Assembly (NCBI RefSeq): GCF_025351285.1
Contig: NZ_JANXWG010000058.1
Coordinates: forward strand, 1-61,947
DNA: 61,947 bases
Reading direction: 5' to 3'
Source: Novosphingobium sp.
GTDB taxonomy: Bacteria > Pseudomonadota > Alphaproteobacteria > Sphingomonadales > Sphingomonadaceae
Position 1 is the first letter of the stretch, and each line of letters opens with the position of its first letter. The translations under genes and the position numbers were made by a program. The notes beneath the pieces were generated by a model that saw only the letters and a program-made list of their open reading frames with translations, did not search any database and had not been told where the DNA came from. Of the stretch, positions 40,797 to 50,119 are shown piece after piece.

Positions 40797-41892
40797 TCAA
40801 CACCGCTCCAGCATCCGTTGTGCCGCCTCGATCGGCGTGAGCCGACGAAGGGGAGGCCGTCCCCGCTTGTGCTTGACCGGTGCCTCGCCCTGCTGAGCGG
40901 GAACCGGGAACATGTGGCTCGGTTGCGAACGACGACACGGCTCGTTGTTGTTGCGCTTCCGCGCCGGCAGCTGCTCTTGCATCAGCTTGGCCATCATCAG
41001 CGCCGCATCGAGGTGCTTGTTCTCGACGATCGCCGCCTGGTTGACCTGCCGGATCTTGTCGAACATCCGGTAGGGGAGGGCATGCTCCCCGCAGCGGATC
41101 TCGAGTCCGCCATCGGGATATTCGCAAACCTCGACCCGCTTGCCCGCCAGCGGCCGACTGATCTCGGTGGGCTCAAGGATGAACAGCGCCTTGTTGTGTA
41201 ATGCAGCGTCAGCGCAGCGGTGACCGTGCGTTGCTCGCGCCAGACCATCTCGGCGCGCAGATCATCGTGCGGAGCGAGGGGGCGGTGCAGATCGCGCGCG
41301 TCGTACGGCGCTTTGGCGAACCGCTGGTTGTGGCGCGCCATGTAGCCCGGCAGGAACGCGTTGGCTCCGGCGATTCGCTGGTCGCGTCGTCGATGTAGAC
41401 CAGCAGCGTGCACTGCGGGCAGCGATCCTCGAACCACCAGTGCTTCGAGCCATCGACCTGAATCAACTCTCCGCGGCAGTCGCGTCGGTAGCGGGGTTGA
41501 TATGGTCGCGGGCGACGCGCATCGCGATCCTTGCAGAAACCCTCCTTGATCATCCATTTGCGCAACGTCTCGTGCGAAATGACGATCTGGTGCCGTTCAG
41601 CAAGATACTCGGCCGCCAGCGTCGGCCCAAAATCATGGTAGTGCTCGCGAACCAGTCCGACAACGCGGGTGCGAAGCTCCGCGTTGAAGGCACGGTTGCT
41701 TGGGTGACCGCGCTTCCAGGAAACGAGCGCCTCAGGACCATCGGCACGCAATCGGCCGAGCAACCGATAGACCTGCCTACGACAGATACCGAGCAACATG
41801 GCCGCATCTTCGACCCGCAACTCGCCGCGCTCGAAGCGAAGCAGCGTGTCATATCTCGAAAGCTCGCCATGGCTCATCGCCACCACCGTCAT
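40797..41892 (-). pseudogene. Transposase remnant with catalytic-core deletion and frameshift
   Basis: Three fragments in two further frames make up one transposase. Fragment 1 (from ATG 41892 to about 41378) has the N-terminal HTH (RYDTLLRFERGEL, AAMLLGICRRQVYRLL) and the start of the integrase core with the first catalytic Asp in ELIQVDGSKHWW, ending YIDDATS. At about 41378 the reading jumps directly to RIAGANAFLPGYMARHNQRF in another frame; in intact relatives roughly 100 residues with the second Asp and the Glu lie between, so this is a deletion. A second frameshift near 41193, after TLHY, leads to fragment 3, ending LTPIEAAQRMLERC at 40797. Activity is impossible as it stands. Confidence 0.85.
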
Positions 41893-42033
41893 AGCCAAGT
41901 CCTCCCGCGATGCAGGAGAACATGCCACTGGAACCGCCAGACGTCCCGGTTGTGACATCTCTAACTTGCGCTTACGGTCCTTATGATTGATAATAATTAT
42001 TATGTTAAACCATGGGGCGTGATGCTGACGAAT

Positions 42034-42213
42034 TCAGCGTCCAAGCAACGCAATTGCCGTTGCGGCCGCAATGATGATAATGCCCCAGATCAGCAGCATG
42101 ACCATTCCCGACCGCATCGAAACGCTACGCCGGCGCGCCGCAGCGGCAACAATGACAAGTGCCATCAGCGATCCGACAATTGCAACAGCCCGATCGGAGT
42201 CGATACCATTCAC
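42034..42213 (-). CDS. Small two-helix membrane protein, 59 residues
   Basis: A 59-codon gene read here from the sequence. It starts at GTG 42213, which overlaps the stop of the upstream MBL hydrolase gene (GTGA), the same coupling seen elsewhere in this operon, and stops at TGA 42034-42036. The protein has two hydrophobic stretches: AVAIVGSLMALVIVAAAA (about residues 9-26) and MVMLLIWGIIIIAAATAIAL (about 37-56), separated by a basic loop RRRSVSMRSG. That is a hairpin with a positive cytoplasmic turn. No homologue is recognised with certainty. The decayed IS lies 70 bases downstream. Real-gene status rests on the overlap and on the hydrophobic pattern. Confidence 0.65.
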   Translation of the reverse strand: MNGIDSDRAVAIVGSLMALVIVAAAARRRSVSMRSGMVMLLIWGIIIIAAATAIALLGR

Positions 42214-42977
42214 AATTCGACCACCAAACCATCATAGCCGGGTTCGACATTGCCAGGAACTTCGTCCAGCAAGCTCCTGTAATCCATAGACTTGTCGAGA
42301 TGCGTCAAAATGCCGCGCCGAACCCTGGAAGCCGCGATCAACTCGAGCGCCATACCCAGATGGGCGTGCGTAGGGTGTGGTTGCCGGCGCAGGCAATCAA
42401 CCACCAGCAAGTCGCAATCCTCGAACAACGCGACAAGCTCGGGTGTCAACTCGCTGAAGTCGGTCGCATAACCGATTGATTTTCCTGCCTGGCTGAATCG
42501 GTATGCGGTCGACTGCACAGGTCCATGCGGAACCTGGCAATGCGAAACGCCGATGCCCGAAACCATTCGCACCCGATCGAGCGTATCGATCGCACAAATG
42601 GTCGGATATCCGAACTGCCCCGCGAACACATACCCGAAGCGCTGCCGCAAGCGCCGCACGGTTTCATCGGCGCCGTAGCCCGGGATCGGCCCGCTGCGAC
42701 CATAGCGGATTGCGCGCAGATCATCGATGCCGTGGGTGTGATCGGCATGGTCGTGCGTCCAGAATATCCCGTCGATCCGGTCGATGTCATTGGCAAGCAT
42801 CTGCTGGCGCAAATCGGTCGAGGTATCGACCAGCAGTCGCGCACCGTCGTCGCCCTCGACAATGATCGAAACCCGCGTCCGGCGGTTGCGTGGTTCGTCG
42901 GGATCGCATGCGCCCCAATCGTTGCCGATACGCGGCACGCCGGTCGACGTACCCGACCCGAGCATGATCAGTTTCAC
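42210..42977 (-). CDS. MBL-fold metallo-hydrolase (PhnP-like)
   Basis: 255 residues of the metallo-beta-lactamase fold. Zn-binding motif THDHADHTHGIDD (HxHxDH), the N-terminal strand MKLIMLGSGTSTGVPRIG, further ligands in HCQVPHG and ATDFSEL, and the late THAHLGM and LTHLDKS elements. It resembles the PhnP/tRNase Z-like phosphodiesterases that cleave cyclic phosphates, but the substrate is not determined. ATG 42977 overlaps the tatD stop (ATGA). The tatD-MBL pair is a common alphaproteobacterial arrangement. Confidence 0.88.
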   Translation of the reverse strand: MKLIMLGSGTSTGVPRIGNDWGACDPDEPRNRRTRVSIIVEGDDGARLLVDTSTDLRQQMLANDIDRIDGIFWTHDHADHTHGIDDLRAIRYGRSGPIPGYGADETVRRLRQRFGYVFAGQFGYPTICAIDTLDRVRMVSGIGVSHCQVPHGPVQSTAYRFSQAGKSIGYATDFSELTPELVALFEDCDLLVVDCLRRQPHPTHAHLGMALELIAASRVRRGILTHLDKSMDYRSLLDEVPGNVEPGYDGLVVEL

Positions 42978-43750
42978 AAGCCGGCCTTCTTGAAAAGCTG
43001 GGCGAAATTATGCCCGGTTGCCTCGGCGAGCGCATCGCTGGTCATTCCACGAAGCCCAGCCACGAAAGCGCACGTATCCTTGACGAAAGCCGGCTCGCAC
43101 GTCCGCCCGCGATGCGGAATTGGCGCCAGGAACGGCGCATCGGTCTCCACGAGGATGCGGTCCAGTGGCAACTCCGCTGCGATTTTTTGCAAATCACGCG
43201 CATTTTTGAACGTGACAATCCCGGACAACGAAATCGTCAAGCCGAGATCCAGGACAGTTTGCGCAAACTCGGCCGAAGCGGTGAAACAGTGGATCAGCGC
43301 AAGAAATGCTCCCGCCGCCATTTCCTCCGCAAGGATCGCGGCGGTGTCGGCCTCGGCGTCCCGGGTGTGAATGATGAGCGGTAAACCTGTCGTGCGCGCG
43401 GCTGCGATGTGCATGCGGAACAAGGCACGCTGAACCGCGCGGTCCGAGTGATCGTAGAAGTAATCGAGCCCGGTTTCACCGATCGCGATGACCTTTGGGT
43501 TTGCGGTGGCCGCCAGCAAGTCGTCCAGTTCCAACCCGGCGTGCTGATCCGCCTCGTGAGGATGAATGCCCGCGCTGGCCCAAACGTCCGGCTCGGCTTC
43601 GGCTGTCGCCAGAACGGCCGCCCATTCGCTCTGCTTTGTCGAGATGTTGAGAAAGCCTTGCACGCCAGCGGCCCGCGCACGGGCAAGCACCCCTGCCCGA
43701 TCTTCGACCAACCCCTTGTAATTCAAGTGGCAATGCGAATCGACCAGCAT
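42974..43750 (-). CDS. tatD: TatD-family metal-dependent hydrolase
   Basis: 258 residues, TIM-barrel amidohydrolase with 3'-5' exonuclease activity in characterised members. Metal ligands: VDSHCHLN at the start, AGIHPHEA, AIGETGLDYFY with the Glu, PLIIHTRDAE, LIHCFTASAEFA and LVETDAPFLAP. ATG 43750 overlaps the metG stop (TGATG) and the gene end overlaps the MBL gene (ATGA). In the metG-tatD-MBL run these genes are translationally coupled. Confidence 0.93.
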   Translation of the reverse strand: MLVDSHCHLNYKGLVEDRAGVLARARAAGVQGFLNISTKQSEWAAVLATAEAEPDVWASAGIHPHEADQHAGLELDDLLAATANPKVIAIGETGLDYFYDHSDRAVQRALFRMHIAAARTTGLPLIIHTRDAEADTAAILAEEMAAGAFLALIHCFTASAEFAQTVLDLGLTISLSGIVTFKNARDLQKIAAELPLDRILVETDAPFLAPIPHRGRTCEPAFVKDTCAFVAGLRGMTSDALAEATGHNFAQLFKKAGL

Positions 43751-45315
43751 CAGGCTGCCGCCTCGTCGGCCGGGGCTTCGATCCGCGGAAATACGCCGAT
43801 GGGCTGTTCCAGGCGGAAACCGCTGGCCACTAGCGCATCGAACCATTTTCTGTCCGCGAGCGCCGAGAAGTCGCGCTCCGACGAGCCGATTCCCATCTGG
43901 TCGAGCAGGCGGTCGACAGACCCCGGGGTCACCGGCCGCAGCGCAATGGCCAGATCCCGCACGCAACGGAACAGCGTCATCAGCACCGCTTCCATGCGAT
44001 CGGGATCGGTCTTGCGGAGCGCCCACGGCGCCTGTTCGTCGACATACTGGTTGCATGCAAAGATCCCCTGCATCCAGGCATCGAGGCCATCGCTAAACGC
44101 AAGCGTTTCGAATTCGATCTGCAGAGCCGCGATCTTGCTGGCTACGGTTGCCCGCAATTGCCGATCGGCCTCTGTTTCCGTAGTATCTGAACGAAGTTCA
44201 CCACCCATATTCTTGAAAATCATGGAAAGTGTGCGTTGAGCCAAATTTCCGAAGCTGTTCGCCAGTTCGGCATTGCAGCGCGCAACGATTGCCTCGGCCG
44301 AGTAGCTACCGTCCTGCCCGAATGCGACTTCGCGCAGCAGAAAATACCGCAAGGGATCGACACCGAATGTTTGGGCCAACGCGATGGGATCGGTCACGTT
44401 GCCAAGCGACTTGGATTCCTTTTGCCCGCGGTTGAGCAGAAAACCGTGCCCGAACACCTGCCGTGGCAAAGGCAGGCCGGCGCTCATCAGGAAAGCCGGC
44501 CAGTAAATGGTGTGGAACCGAACGATATCCTTGCCAATCAGGTGGAGGTCCGCCGGCCAATGCTTTGCAAACGTTGCGGTTTCATCCGGCCAACCAAGCC
44601 CAGTCAGGTAGTTGGTCAAGGCATCGACCCACACGTACATCACGTGCGCTTCGCTACCGGGGACCTTGACCCCCCAATCGAAACTGGTCCGCGAAATCGA
44701 AAGATCGCGCAACCCTCCCGACACAAACGCCTTCATTTCATTGCGACGGCTTTCCGGGCGAATGAAATCGGGATGTGTTTCATAGAGTTCAAGGAGTTTG
44801 CTCTGGTAGCTTGAGAGGCGAAAGAACCAGCTTTCCTCAACGGTCCATTCGACTTCGGTGCCTTGGGGAGAGCATTTTTCGCCGCCCTCACCTGCAACGA
44901 GTTCGCTTTCATCGTAGTAAGCTTCGTCGCGGATCGAATACCAGCCCTCGTAGCGGTCGAGATAAAGATCGCCGTTTGCCTCCATGCGCTTCCAGAGTTC
45001 CTGGCTTGCGGCGTGGTGCCGGGGTTCAGAGGTACGCTGAAAATTGTCATATTCAATGTGAAGTTCAGCACACATATCAATGAAATATTGTGACATTTCG
45101 TCGGCCAGTGCTGCTGGTTCAATGCCCAGTTCACGCGCCTTTTGCACCATCTTGAGACCGTGTTCGTCGGTGCCCGTTTGGAAGAACACGTCCCGGCCCT
45201 GCGCCTTGTGAAACCGTGCGATGACGTCGGCCGCAATCGCCTCGTAGGCATGGCCGATATGCGGACGGCCATTGGGATAACTGATCGCGGTAGTGATCGT
45301 GTAAGGTGCGCCCAT
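43750..45315 (-). CDS. metG: Methionyl-tRNA synthetase
   Basis: Charges methionine onto initiator and elongator tRNA. 521 residues, the short form without a C-terminal tRNA-binding dimer domain. Class I signatures: the HIGH motif in YPNGRPHIGHAYEA and the KMSKS motif as QKESKSLGNVTDP. The connective-peptide region keeps only one obvious cysteine (GGEKCSPQGTEV), as in the zinc-poor subgroup. The anticodon-binding helices are in the C-terminal third. The stop overlaps the tatD start; holB ends 29 bases upstream of its start. Confidence 0.95.
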   Translation of the reverse strand: MGAPYTITTAISYPNGRPHIGHAYEAIAADVIARFHKAQGRDVFFQTGTDEHGLKMVQKARELGIEPAALADEMSQYFIDMCAELHIEYDNFQRTSEPRHHAASQELWKRMEANGDLYLDRYEGWYSIRDEAYYDESELVAGEGGEKCSPQGTEVEWTVEESWFFRLSSYQSKLLELYETHPDFIRPESRRNEMKAFVSGGLRDLSISRTSFDWGVKVPGSEAHVMYVWVDALTNYLTGLGWPDETATFAKHWPADLHLIGKDIVRFHTIYWPAFLMSAGLPLPRQVFGHGFLLNRGQKESKSLGNVTDPIALAQTFGVDPLRYFLLREVAFGQDGSYSAEAIVARCNAELANSFGNLAQRTLSMIFKNMGGELRSDTTETEADRQLRATVASKIAALQIEFETLAFSDGLDAWMQGIFACNQYVDEQAPWALRKTDPDRMEAVLMTLFRCVRDLAIALRPVTPGSVDRLLDQMGIGSSERDFSALADRKWFDALVASGFRLEQPIGVFPRIEAPADEAAA

Positions 45316-45344
45316 CGGGTTGGCCTGGTTCTTTCGGGACTGGA

Positions 45345-46301
45345 CTAGTTGGCCCCTTCCCTAGAGGCCGCCACCGAAGCCAGCAACCCGCCGATTTCCA
45401 TCAGCAACAACCCTGCGTCGAAATTGTATGTCGGTGCCTGCGCGCCAAGTTGAACGAGCTGCTGGTGAGCATCGGCAATGCAGAGGCGTTCTGCGGGCGA
45501 TGCAAGCGGCAAGCGCGTCACCAACAATCGCCTCGCGGCCTCGATCGCGCCCAGTTGTGCGTCCCGGCCGGGGCGTTGACCGAGCGCGCTCGACAGCTCG
45601 CTCCGTAACGACAGATTGGGGTCACCCTGTTCGAGCAGCCTGGTGAATAACGCGGCGGCCTTGCCGAGATTGAGGTCTGCGAAGGCCATCGCCGCGCCAG
45701 GGGACCCTGCGGCCATTTGGATCAGCGAGGCACGCGTTGCCGGGTCTGCCGCTGCCAGGGTTTCATCAAGCGCCAGCGCGAGATCTTTGGCGTCCAGCGG
45801 GGCAAATCGCATGATCTGGCAGCGAGAGCGGATCGTGGCGAGCAGCCGGCCGGGCCGGTGCACTACCAGCAGCAAAACCGTGCCTTGTGGCGGTTCTTCA
45901 AGGCTTTTCAACAAGGCGTTGACTGCGCTTTTTTCCAAAAGGTCGGCCGAATCGATGATGACCGCGCGTCGATCGCCGAGCGTCGGCCGCGTTACGAGAC
46001 GGCGCTGCATCAGCCGGACCTGCTCAACCGAGATGCTGCGCTTGAGCGCGTAAGGCTTGCCTTCGGCCTGCTTGCGCAAATCGTCGTCGCTCGCCGCCAG
46101 TGGCGTTATGAACAGGATGTCTGGGTGACTTTCGGGCGCAGGCTGCTTTGTACCCGCCTGGTTGACCCATTCAGCCGCAGCCGCGCGCGCGAAGCCGGCC
46201 TTGCCCAGTCCTTCACGCCCCGCAAGGATCCAGCCGTGATGCAGCCGACCCGAAGCTATCCCGTTACGCCACGTTTTCCAGGCATCATCGTGGCCGATCA
46301 T
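45345..46301 (-). CDS. holB: DNA polymerase III clamp-loader delta' subunit
   Basis: 318 residues. N-terminal AAA+ module with HGWILAGREGLGKAGFARA: the P-loop lacks the usual Ser/Thr after Lys, consistent with a delta'-type non-hydrolysing subunit. The SRC motif is present in LATIRSRCQIM and the arginine-finger region in EKSAVNALLKSLEEPPQGT. No zinc-finger cysteines are evident. ATG 46301 fits the family start. It follows tmk by 19 bases and precedes metG, a conserved tmk-holB-metG-tatD gene order in alphaproteobacteria. Confidence 0.9.
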   Translation of the reverse strand: MIGHDDAWKTWRNGIASGRLHHGWILAGREGLGKAGFARAAAAEWVNQAGTKQPAPESHPDILFITPLAASDDDLRKQAEGKPYALKRSISVEQVRLMQRRLVTRPTLGDRRAVIIDSADLLEKSAVNALLKSLEEPPQGTVLLLVVHRPGRLLATIRSRCQIMRFAPLDAKDLALALDETLAAADPATRASLIQMAAGSPGAAMAFADLNLGKAAALFTRLLEQGDPNLSLRSELSSALGQRPGRDAQLGAIEAARRLLVTRLPLASPAERLCIADAHQQLVQLGAQAPTYNFDAGLLLMEIGGLLASVAASREGAN

Positions 46302-46320
46302 CGGCGTAGCGTCCGCACGG

Positions 46321-47007
46321 TCATGCCGGCAGGTCCGCGGCCAACGACGCCAAGATGTCGCGATGAATGGCTTGTGCGTTACGCGAGGCGTCGATCTGGA
46401 CGAAGCGATCGGGCGCTGTGCGGGCGATCGCGCGGAATGCCGCATCGACTCGGTCGTGATAAGCGCGGTCACGTCCGCCGATACGATCCACCGCGTCACC
46501 GTCACGTAACGCGATGCGCGTCGCTGCAATCGCCGGATCGAGCGTGAGCAGGACGGTGCGGTGCGGCAGCAGGCCCGAGCTGCCGATCGCATGGAGCGCA
46601 AGCAAATCGGCATCGGTCAAGCCGCCGCCGCCACCCTGATACGCGCGGCTGCTGTCGAGATAACGATCGCACACCACCCAGGCGCCGCGTGCCAGCGCGG
46701 GTGCAATCAGCCGCTCGACATGATCGCTGCGCGCGGCGGCAAACAGCAGCGCTTCGGCGCGGGCATTCCAGCCCGTCCCCTCGGTGGTCAGCAACAACGT
46801 ACGAATGGCCTCTGCCCCGGGCGTGCCGCCGGGTTCACGCGTGATGACCACCTCGGTCCCTTGCGCGCGCAGGGCATCGGCAAGCATCCGTGCCTGGGTC
46901 GATTTGCCCGCGCCCTCGCCGCCTTCGAAACTGATGAAGCGTCCACTCAACCGGTCAATCTCGCGTTGTGCCGTAACGACTGTCGTTCCGGGCTCAACCG
47001 CCGTCAT
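46321..47007 (-). CDS. tmk: Thymidylate kinase
   Basis: Phosphorylates dTMP to dTDP. 228 residues. P-loop RFISFEGGEGAGKSTQA, substrate motif TREPGGTPGAEAIR, DRY-type motif VVCDRYLDSSRAYQGGGGG and the lid-like region DRIGGRDRAYHDRV. An extension of about 20 residues precedes the P-loop, so the true start may be internal. It sits between rlpA (24 bases upstream) and holB in the same operon. Confidence 0.95.
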   Translation of the reverse strand: MTAVEPGTTVVTAQREIDRLSGRFISFEGGEGAGKSTQARMLADALRAQGTEVVITREPGGTPGAEAIRTLLLTTEGTGWNARAEALLFAAARSDHVERLIAPALARGAWVVCDRYLDSSRAYQGGGGGLTDADLLALHAIGSSGLLPHRTVLLTLDPAIAATRIALRDGDAVDRIGGRDRAYHDRVDAAFRAIARTAPDRFVQIDASRNAQAIHRDILASLAADLPA

Positions 47008-47031
47008 GGCCAGTTGTCAGGCGCGATGCAA

Positions 47032-48135
47032 TCAGGGCTCGCGAACGATCCGTGCATCGCGGTAGCCGGCGGCGCGTGCTTTCGCCAACCCGCGATCGGC
47101 GCTGGCCTGATCGGGGAACGGACCCAGCCTGACGCGCCAGACCTTGCCGGACTGCGAGACCTGGGCGCCGATTTTGGTCGCTGCCGCCTTGGCCCGGTCT
47201 TCGCTGGAGAACGCACCGACCTGAACGGCTTGGGAGGATTTTAGCAGCCCAGCCGAGGACGGGTTGGCTGGTGCCGGGTTGGTGGCGCTTGGCACCCAAG
47301 GTCTCATGACCTTGGCCACCACCGGAGCTGGGACTTTGGGTGGCGCCGCAGTGATTGCCGCAGGCGCTGCCTTCTGAGCAATGGCTGGCTTGGCGATTTT
47401 AGCCTGCGGCTTTGGGGTCTGAAGCTTTTGAGTCGCAGGTTTTGGCGCCGAAACCGGCTTGATTGGCAAGACTTCGGCCAAGCCTGGCTTGGCAGCATCG
47501 GGCTTGATCACGGAGGGCTGCCCTGCCATCGGGCTGGCCGCCGCTCCTCGCGCTGTTTCGCTGAGCACCGCAACGCTGCCGTCGCCAAGCTTGCGCTTGA
47601 GTACGCCCAGCAACCCTGGCGGCGTTTCCATGCGATCGGGCGCGTGCTGGCCCAGGCGCAGCATCGCCCGCTCGGGCTCGGGCGGATTGACCCGGCGGAC
47701 GCGCACTGGCGCCTTGGCGTCCGCACCCAGTCCCAATTGCGACCATGCTCCCGGCGACAGCGCCACGAGGTTGGCACCTGCCATCGGCCCGCGCCTGGTC
47801 AACCGGACGAGGATGGTCTTGCCCGAAGTCAGCGAGGTCACCTCGACATAGCTCGGCAGCGGCAGCGTTCGGTGCGCGCCCGTTACAATATCCCCGCCCT
47901 CGCCAGCTTCCGCATAACCAACCGCGTCGTAATTCATCGTGTCGCTGGGTACGTAAGTCTTGCCATCGACAGTGAACGCCTCGCCCACCACCAGCGGGTA
48001 ATCGCTTTCCGGCCCCACGCCGGTGGTGGCGACGGATTCGGTGCGCGGTGCGCGCGCATTGGCCGGTATCGGCGTTACGGTAACGGCGATCAGGGCAAGC
48101 GTGCCCAGGGCAGTAAGGTCAATTACGGATCGCAT
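47032..48135 (-). CDS. rlpA: RlpA-like septal ring lipoprotein/SPOR-domain protein
   Basis: 367 residues from ATG 48135. A signal-like hydrophobic N-terminus (LTALGTLALIAVTVTPIPANA) leads to a double-psi beta-barrel RlpA domain (about residues 60-145, with YAEAGEGGDIVTGAHRTLPLPS and VEVTSLTSGKTILVRLTRRGP). A long Pro/Ala/Lys linker follows, then a C-terminal SPOR domain (VQVGAFSSEDRAKAAATKI, WRVRLGPFPDQASADRGL) that binds denuded peptidoglycan at the septum. RlpA proteins cut glycan strands; a catalytic Asp/His pair was not checked. The start overlaps the mltB stop by 17 bases, so both cell-wall genes are coupled. Confidence 0.88.
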   Translation of the reverse strand: MRSVIDLTALGTLALIAVTVTPIPANARAPRTESVATTGVGPESDYPLVVGEAFTVDGKTYVPSDTMNYDAVGYAEAGEGGDIVTGAHRTLPLPSYVEVTSLTSGKTILVRLTRRGPMAGANLVALSPGAWSQLGLGADAKAPVRVRRVNPPEPERAMLRLGQHAPDRMETPPGLLGVLKRKLGDGSVAVLSETARGAAASPMAGQPSVIKPDAAKPGLAEVLPIKPVSAPKPATQKLQTPKPQAKIAKPAIAQKAAPAAITAAPPKVPAPVVAKVMRPWVPSATNPAPANPSSAGLLKSSQAVQVGAFSSEDRAKAAATKIGAQVSQSGKVWRVRLGPFPDQASADRGLAKARAAGYRDARIVREP

Positions 48136-49165
48136 CGGCGAGCAGTCCCACGGAAAGGGCATAAAAGTTCGAGCAATTGTAATCGAGGATAACCCGATAA
48201 TTTCCGGTTAGCAGATACGCAGTTCGCCCAGGGCCATCGGGTTCGAGCAGCGTGGCCTGCATCGAATCCGCCGGCCAGGCGCCACCGCGCGGTTCCAGAC
48301 CCAGCGCGCGCCATTCGCGCATCGACAGCCAGCGGCTGTGGCGCTGGAACACCGGACCGCAACGTGGGCTGGCCAGGCGGTTGGCGAGCGCGGCGCGGTT
48401 CAGCCCATCGGGAACCGAGACCGCAACGCCCCACGGTTCGCCGCGCCGCCAGCCGGCATCGCGGAAGTAGCTGGCGATCGAGGCGAGCGTATCGGCGCGG
48501 CTTGACCAGATATCGGCGAATCCGTCGCCATCGCCGTCGCGCGCCACACGCAAATAGACGCTGGGCAGGAATTGCGGGTTGCCGAAGGCCCCGGCCCAGC
48601 TTCCCACCATCTTGCCGCGGGGCACACCGCGATCGACCATCTTCAGCGCGGCGATGAATTCCTGCGCGAACAGTTCGCGTCGGCGGCCTTCGTAAGCCAG
48701 CGTGGCGAGCGAACGAAACAGATCGAAATCACCGGTATACGAGCCATAGTTCGACTCGTTTCCCCAAATTGCCATAAGGATTGAACCCGGCACGCCATAC
48801 GTCCGCTCGATCGAGCCGATCGTCGTGGCAGACGCCTCATATTGACGGCGTCCTTGCGTGATCCGCACCGCGTCGACGTGCTTGGCGCGATAGGGCGCGA
48901 AGGCGGGAATGGGCCCGGGGGCCGGTCCGCCACCTGGCTGAGTGCGATCGAGTTCGATCACGCGCGCATTGAAGGTAAGTTGCGGCATGACGCGGGAGAT
49001 CGTCGCCTCGCTGACACCTTGCGCACGCGCGCGCGCAGCCAGCACCTGCATGTAGCCCTGGAAACCGCCTTCGCTGCCGGGTGCCTGCGCGGCAGCGGGA
49101 ACCGCCATCGCCAAGGCGGCGACCAACCCGCACAATTTGCGCCAACCTGTCATGTGTTTAGCCAT
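48119..49165 (-). CDS. mltB: Lytic murein transglycosylase MltB family
   Basis: About 348 residues from ATG 49165; ATGs at 49177 and 49153 are alternatives and none has a strong ribosome binding site. The signal peptide is LCGLVAALAMAVPAAAQA. The GH103-type SLT domain has the catalytic Glu in AIWGNESNYGSYTGDFD and AGAFGNPQFLPSVYLRVARDGDGD. A C-terminal peptidoglycan-binding repeat follows, with LLTGNYRVILDYNCSNFYA near the end. It cleaves glycan strands to anhydromuropeptides. It precedes rlpA on the same strand; pstB ends about 100 bases upstream. Confidence 0.92.
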   Translation of the reverse strand: MAKHMTGWRKLCGLVAALAMAVPAAAQAPGSEGGFQGYMQVLAARARAQGVSEATISRVMPQLTFNARVIELDRTQPGGGPAPGPIPAFAPYRAKHVDAVRITQGRRQYEASATTIGSIERTYGVPGSILMAIWGNESNYGSYTGDFDLFRSLATLAYEGRRRELFAQEFIAALKMVDRGVPRGKMVGSWAGAFGNPQFLPSVYLRVARDGDGDGFADIWSSRADTLASIASYFRDAGWRRGEPWGVAVSVPDGLNRAALANRLASPRCGPVFQRHSRWLSMREWRALGLEPRGGAWPADSMQATLLEPDGPGRTAYLLTGNYRVILDYNCSNFYALSVGLLADAIRN

Positions 49166-49267
49166 GCGGATGACCATGCCACACCCGAACGTGGTGCGAA
49201 ATCGCTTTGTCACCAACAGGATCGCAAGTGCGATCAAGCCAGCCAGCGTGCCGTTACACACAAAGGC

Positions 49268-50119
49268 TCAGCCGAATCGGCCCGTTACGTAATCGCGCAT
49301 GGCTTGTGTTTCGGGGCTGACGAAGGCGTCGGTCGAGGCGCGGAATTCGATCATCCGTCCCATCAGCATGAACGCCGTATAGTCGGAAATGCGCGCGGCC
49401 TGCTGCAGGTTGTGCGTCACGATCACGATCGAGAAGGTGTCCTTCAACTCGACCAGCGCGGTTTCCAGCTTGGCGGTGGAAAGCGGATCGAGCGCCGAGG
49501 CTGGCTCGTCGAGCAGCAGCACGTCGGGCTCCACCGCAATGCCGCGCGCCACGCACAACCGCTGCTGCTGCCCGCCCGACAGGCCCAGGCCCGACTGGTT
49601 GAGCTTGTCCTTGACCTCGTCCCACAGCGCCGAGCGCGTCAGCGCGCGTTCGACGATCACGTCCATGTCGGCCTTACTGACCTTGCGATGCAGCCGCACC
49701 CCGAACGCAATGTTGTCGTAGATCGACATCGGAAACGGCGTCGGCCGCTGGAACACCATGCCCACGCGTGCGCGCAGCCGCGACGTATCGCCATTGACCC
49801 GCTGGCTGCCGTCGCTGGCGTCATCGCTACCCTTGCCCGACAGCACATCCTCGCCGTTGAAAAGGATCTGCCCTTCGGCGCGCTGGTTGGGATAGAGATC
49901 GTAAATGCGGTTGAGCGTGCGCAGCAGCGTCGATTTGCCGCAGCCCGAAGGCCCGATCAGCGCGGTGATGTGGTTGCGCGCCACCGGCAGATCGACATCG
50001 AACAACGCCTGCGTCTTGCCGTAGAAGAAATTGAGCCCGCGCACGTCGATCACCAGCGAGCCCGCTGGCGGACCGTGGATGACCGACGGTTGTTCTTCCT
50101 GCGAAAGTTCGAAATTCAC
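49268..50119 (-). CDS. pstB: Phosphate ABC transporter ATP-binding protein PstB
   Basis: 283 residues, ATPase of the high-affinity phosphate importer. Walker [10 protein letters not shown], a Q-loop in [17 protein letters not shown], the ABC signature LSGGQQQR and Walker [14 protein letters not shown] Gly/Ser/Asp-rich insertion of about 20 residues between the P-loop and the Q-loop ([13 protein letters not shown]) is longer than usual. GTG 50119 overlaps the pstA stop (GTGA). No phoU or phoB follows; the next gene on this strand is mltB. Confidence 0.95.
   Translation of the reverse strand: MNFELSQEEQPSVIHGPPAGSLVIDVRGLNFFYGKTQALFDVDLPVARNHITALIGPSGCGKSTLLRTLNRIYDLYPNQRAEGQILFNGEDVLSGKGSDDASDGSQRVNGDTSRLRARVGMVFQRPTPFPMSIYDNIAFGVRLHRKVSKADMDVIVERALTRSALWDEVKDKLNQSGLGLSGGQQQRLCVARGIAVEPDVLLLDEPASALDPLSTAKLETALVELKDTFSIVIVTHNLQQAARISDYTAFMLMGRMIEFRASTDAFVSPETQAMRDYVTGRFG

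Larger units (their letters stand above)
40670..41963 (-). mobile_element. Degenerate insertion sequence (IS481/ISNCY-like, with short terminal inverted repeats)
   Basis: About 1.3 kb bounded by an inverted repeat: TAGAGATGTCAC at 40670-40681 and its exact reverse complement at 41952-41963. It contains one broken transposase gene on the minus strand and a strong 14-base hairpin near its downstream end. No clear target-site duplication was found beyond a possible TA. Insertion lies between mazG and the end of the tatD-MBL operon. The protein resembles HTH-plus-integrase-core transposases of the ISNCY type; the exact family needs an ISfinder comparison. Confidence 0.8.

Noticed and set aside
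41990..42003. 14-base AT palindrome ATAATAATTATTAT
   Set aside because: Perfect but purely A/T; could be a binding site, but nothing else supports a function.
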